A DNA stretch of 7,611 nt, from positions 1 to 7,611 of the forward strand of contig JBKJPW010000142.1 in the NCBI GenBank assembly GCA_046594225.1. The letters are read 5' to 3'. The DNA is from UBA4416 sp046594225. GTDB taxonomy: Bacteria; Bacteroidota; Bacteroidia; B-17B0; Aurantibacillaceae. Shown here one piece after another: positions 5,493 to 7,611 of this stretch. The translations under genes and the position numbers were made by a program. The notes below the pieces were generated by a model. The model saw only the letters and a list, made by a program, of their open reading frames with translations, had not been told where the DNA came from and did no database searches. Numbering within the stretch: position 1 is the first letter of the stretch; every line of letters begins with the position of its first letter.

Positions 5493-7436
5493 TTAAACCA
5501 ATCTCGAACTCAAATCTTCCCACTTAGTCATCTCCGTTTCTAAATCTTTTTTCAATTTATTATAGCCATTAAAAAAATTAGGATTTTTTGTTAACTCTTC
5601 ATAAGTAGCAGGAACTGCTAATTGAGCGTCCAATGTTTTTATTTCCGTTTCCAACAACTCAATTTGCTCTTCTACTTTTTTAATTTGAGATTGAATTTGA
5701 GTTTGTATTCTTTTCTTTTCTTGCTCTTCAAAATTACTACTGGTGGCTGAGGCACTCGAAGCCACTTTTTTCTCAACAACCGAAACTGCTTTTACACCAG
5801 ACTTATCTAAATCCAATTCATTTAAACGTTCCACTTTACGAATTTCCATAAACTCTTTAATGTCACATAAATATTCTTTTAGGTGTCCATCTCTAAATTC
5901 AAATAAACGATCGCACATGCCGGTCATAAAATCTCTATCGTGACTTACCATCACCAACGTTCCTTCGTAATCAATTAGCGATTGTTTTAAAACCTCTTTC
6001 GATTTAATATCCAAGTGATTCGTAGGCTCATCTAATAACAATAAGTTATATGGCTCTAACAATAATTTACATAAAGCTAATCGTCCACGCTCTCCTCCAC
6101 TTAATACCTTTACTTTTTTATCAATGTCATCTCCCTGAAATAAAAATGACCCTAATAAACTACGCACCTGGCGACGAACATCTCCAACAGCTAATTCATC
6201 AATGGTTTCAAAAACGGTTTTATCTAAATCAACTTTCTCTTCCTGATCTTGCTCAAAATATCCCATCAATACGCTATGCCCTAATTGAATAGTACCATCG
6301 TATTTAACTTTATCAGCAATCATTTTCATCATGGTTGATTTACCTTCGCCATTACGACCAACTAAACCAATTTTTTCGCCTTTTGTGATGATGAAATTAG
6401 CACCTCCAAAAATAAATTTATCGCCATAAGATTTTCCAGCATTTTCAGCAGTAATAACAATCTTACCGCTATGTGCTGGAGGTGGGAAACGGAAACGAAC
6501 AGAAGCTGTATCCATATCGTCCACTTCTACTCTATCTAATCTATCTAATTTTTTAATCAACGATTGCGCCATAGCCGATTTACTAGCTTTAGCTCTAAAT
6601 TTATCAATCAACACTTCTGTTTGATCAATCATTTTTTGCTGATTTTTAGCCGCGTTTTCTTGCTGTTGTTTACGCTCCTGACGTAATACTAAATAATGAG
6701 AATAATTTGTTTTGTAATCGTAAATTTTTTGATTTACAATTTCAATCGTACGTTTTGTAACGGTATCTAAAAATGTTTTATCATGACTAATTAAAATAAC
6801 CGCTCCCGAAAAAATTTCCATAAAATCTTCTAACCATTGAATCGCTTCAATATCCAAGTGATTGGTAGGCTCATCGAGCATCAACACATCTGGTCTTTGC
6901 AATAACAATTTAGCTAATTCAATTCGCATACGCCATCCGCCGCTAAACTCTGAAGTTTGCATGTGAAATTGTTTACGTTGAAATCCTAAACCAATTAATA
7001 CTTTTTCAATTTCTTCTTCTGTATTTTCAACGCCAATCATATTAAGGCGCTCATTGATATCCGTTAAATCCTGAATTAAAACCATGTACTCATCACTTTC
7101 GTAATCGGTACGGGTTTCTAATTGGTGATTAATACCAACTAACTTTGCTTGTAATAATTTAATTTCCTCAAAGGCAGATTCTGTTTCTTCATAAACCGTA
7201 CGACCATGTTGATGTGTCATATCCTGAGGCAAATAGCCAATTTTGCAATCTTTAGGGCGCGATACTTCACCTTTAGTAGGCGATTGATAACCTGCTAAAA
7301 TTTTAAGCATGGTACTTTTTCCGGCACCATTTTTACCCGCCAAACCAATTCTATCCTTCGGATTGATTAAAAAAGATACATTGTCGAATAAATTATACCC
7401 ACCAAACGAAACCGTAACGCCATTAATAGAAACCAT
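5493..7436 (-). CDS. ABC-F family ATPase, probable ribosome-associated translation factor
   Basis: This 647-residue protein has two ABC ATPase domains and no membrane segment, the ABC-F layout. Domain 1 has Walker A GKNGAGKST (34-42), signature FSGGWRM (about 164-170), Walker B LMLDEP with D188-E189, TNHLD (191-195) and the switch H218. A charged interdomain linker (about 230-315) matches the P-site tRNA-interaction motif region of the family. Domain 2 has GRNGEGKST (360-368), LSGGER (445-450), LLLLDEP with D469-E470, and H499. A C-terminal coiled coil (about 570-647) resembles the Uup-type tail. ABC-F proteins bind the ribosomal E site and relieve stalled translation; some protect against ribosome-targeting antibiotics. 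The length and tail fit the Uup/YdiF-like housekeeping group better than the antibiotic-resistance groups, but the subfamily cannot be settled here. It has its own promoter and terminator. The start is fixed by the MVSINGVTVSFG opening. Confidence 0.95.
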   Translation of the reverse strand: MVSINGVTVSFGGYNLFDNVSFLINPKDRIGLAGKNGAGKSTMLKILAGYQSPTKGEVSRPKDCKIGYLPQDMTHQHGRTVYEETESAFEEIKLLQAKLVGINHQLETRTDYESDEYMVLIQDLTDINERLNMIGVENTEEEIEKVLIGLGFQRKQFHMQTSEFSGGWRMRIELAKLLLQRPDVLMLDEPTNHLDIEAIQWLEDFMEIFSGAVILISHDKTFLDTVTKRTIEIVNQKIYDYKTNYSHYLVLRQERKQQQENAAKNQQKMIDQTEVLIDKFRAKASKSAMAQSLIKKLDRLDRVEVDDMDTASVRFRFPPPAHSGKIVITAENAGKSYGDKFIFGGANFIITKGEKIGLVGRNGEGKSTMMKMIADKVKYDGTIQLGHSVLMGYFEQDQEEKVDLDKTVFETIDELAVGDVRRQVRSLLGSFLFQGDDIDKKVKVLSGGERGRLALCKLLLEPYNLLLLDEPTNHLDIKSKEVLKQSLIDYEGTLVMVSHDRDFMTGMCDRLFEFRDGHLKEYLCDIKEFMEIRKVERLNELDLDKSGVKAVSVVEKKVASSASATSSNFEEQEKKRIQTQIQSQIKKVEEQIELLETEIKTLDAQLAVPATYEELTKNPNFFNGYNKLKKDLETEMTKWEDLSSRLV

Positions 7437-7466
7437 TGAACTTTATTATAATAATTTTTAAGGCGG

Positions 7467-7474
7467 CAAAGATA
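7467..7474 (-). promoter_or_regulatory. Bacteroidota -7 promoter element of the ABC-F gene
   Basis: On the minus strand this reads TATCTTTG, an exact match to the Bacteroidota primary sigma -7 consensus TAnnTTTG. It ends 30 nt before the ATG at 7436, a plausible distance for a short leader. It lies just downstream of the preceding terminator. The -33 element is weak: the nearest candidate is CTG at 7495-7497, 20 nt upstream, instead of TTG. Confidence 0.65.
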
Positions 7475-7508
7475 GTGAAAATTGGGGGAATTTACAGGAA
7501 ATATTCAC

Positions 7509-7540
7509 AAAAAAAGCCCCTGCTAGTTGGCAGAGGCTTT
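7509..7540 (-). terminator. Intrinsic terminator of the gene entering from the right
   Basis: Arms 7513-7523 and 7530-7540 pair over 11 positions around a 6-nt loop. The single plus-strand mismatch (C7519/A7534) becomes a G-U wobble in minus-strand RNA. A run of seven A on the plus strand (7509-7515) gives a U-tract at the 3' foot of the minus-strand hairpin. This terminator therefore ends a minus-strand transcript arriving from beyond 7541 and insulates the ABC-F promoter. Confidence 0.85.
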
Positions 7541-7558
7541 GTATTAAATTTACAATGA

Positions 7559-7611
7559 TTAGCAATTCATTGTAGAAGTTGCTGTAATTGTTACTTTCCT
7601 GATTTTATCTA
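7559..7611 (-). CDS. C-terminal end of an unidentified gene (5' end missing)
   Basis: One minus-strand frame is open from the window edge, with its first full codon at 7607-7609. It encodes 16 residues, DKIRKVTITATSTMNC, and then TAA at 7559-7561. The other two minus frames hit stops within the first codons. A strong minus-strand terminator begins 18 nt after this stop, as expected at a real gene end. The fragment is too short to identify. The Thr-rich ending with a terminal Cys is unusual but not diagnostic. Confidence 0.45.
   Translation of the reverse strand, partial: DKIRKVTITATSTMNC

Noticed and set aside
5743..6292. Two plus-strand open frames (5743-5943 and 6050-6292)
   Set aside because: Both are antisense to conserved ABC-F coding sequence, including the second Walker B and signature region.
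7443..7454. 12-bp palindrome TTATTATAATAA upstream of the ABC-F start
   Set aside because: It is AT-only in a very AT-rich leader, so a match of this size is expected by chance.

Overview
The window looks like a piece of a Bacteroidota chromosome (Flavobacteriales/Sphingobacteriales-like). The DNA is AT-rich, and genes start after A-rich leaders without clear Shine-Dalgarno sites. A near-consensus Bacteroidota -7 element (TATCTTTG) precedes the ABC-F gene. All three signal peptides leave a Gln right after the predicted cleavage site, and one protein combines LamG-like domains with SprB-type repeats. This assignment rests on pattern recognition; no search was run.

All supported genes lie on the minus strand, so transcription runs from high to low coordinates. 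At the right edge are the last 16 codons of an unknown gene (stop at 7559-7561), followed by an intrinsic terminator (7509-7540). Next come a promoter and a complete ABC-F ATPase gene (5493-7436), probably a ribosome-associated translation factor. It ends in a strong terminator (5431-5471).

Below that terminator lies a four-gene block. It holds a TPR/HisKA_2 sensor kinase (3477-5405) and, 7 nt later, a LytTR response regulator (2765-3469). After a 118-nt spacer come a 91-residue exported protein (2371-2646) and, 3 nt later, a large secreted adhesin-like protein (1-2367) that runs off the left edge after 789 codons. I see no convincing terminator between the regulator and the exported pair. 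The spacer carries a perfect 14-bp inverted repeat and a repeated TAnACGACTG motif.

A reasonable model, inferred rather than shown, is that the kinase senses something through periplasmic TPRs and phosphorylates the LytTR regulator, which controls or is co-expressed with the exported pair. The ABC-F gene appears to be an independent unit. The clearly coding regions show no frameshift, no insertion sequence, no RNA gene and no CRISPR array. Several plus-strand open frames are antisense shadows.
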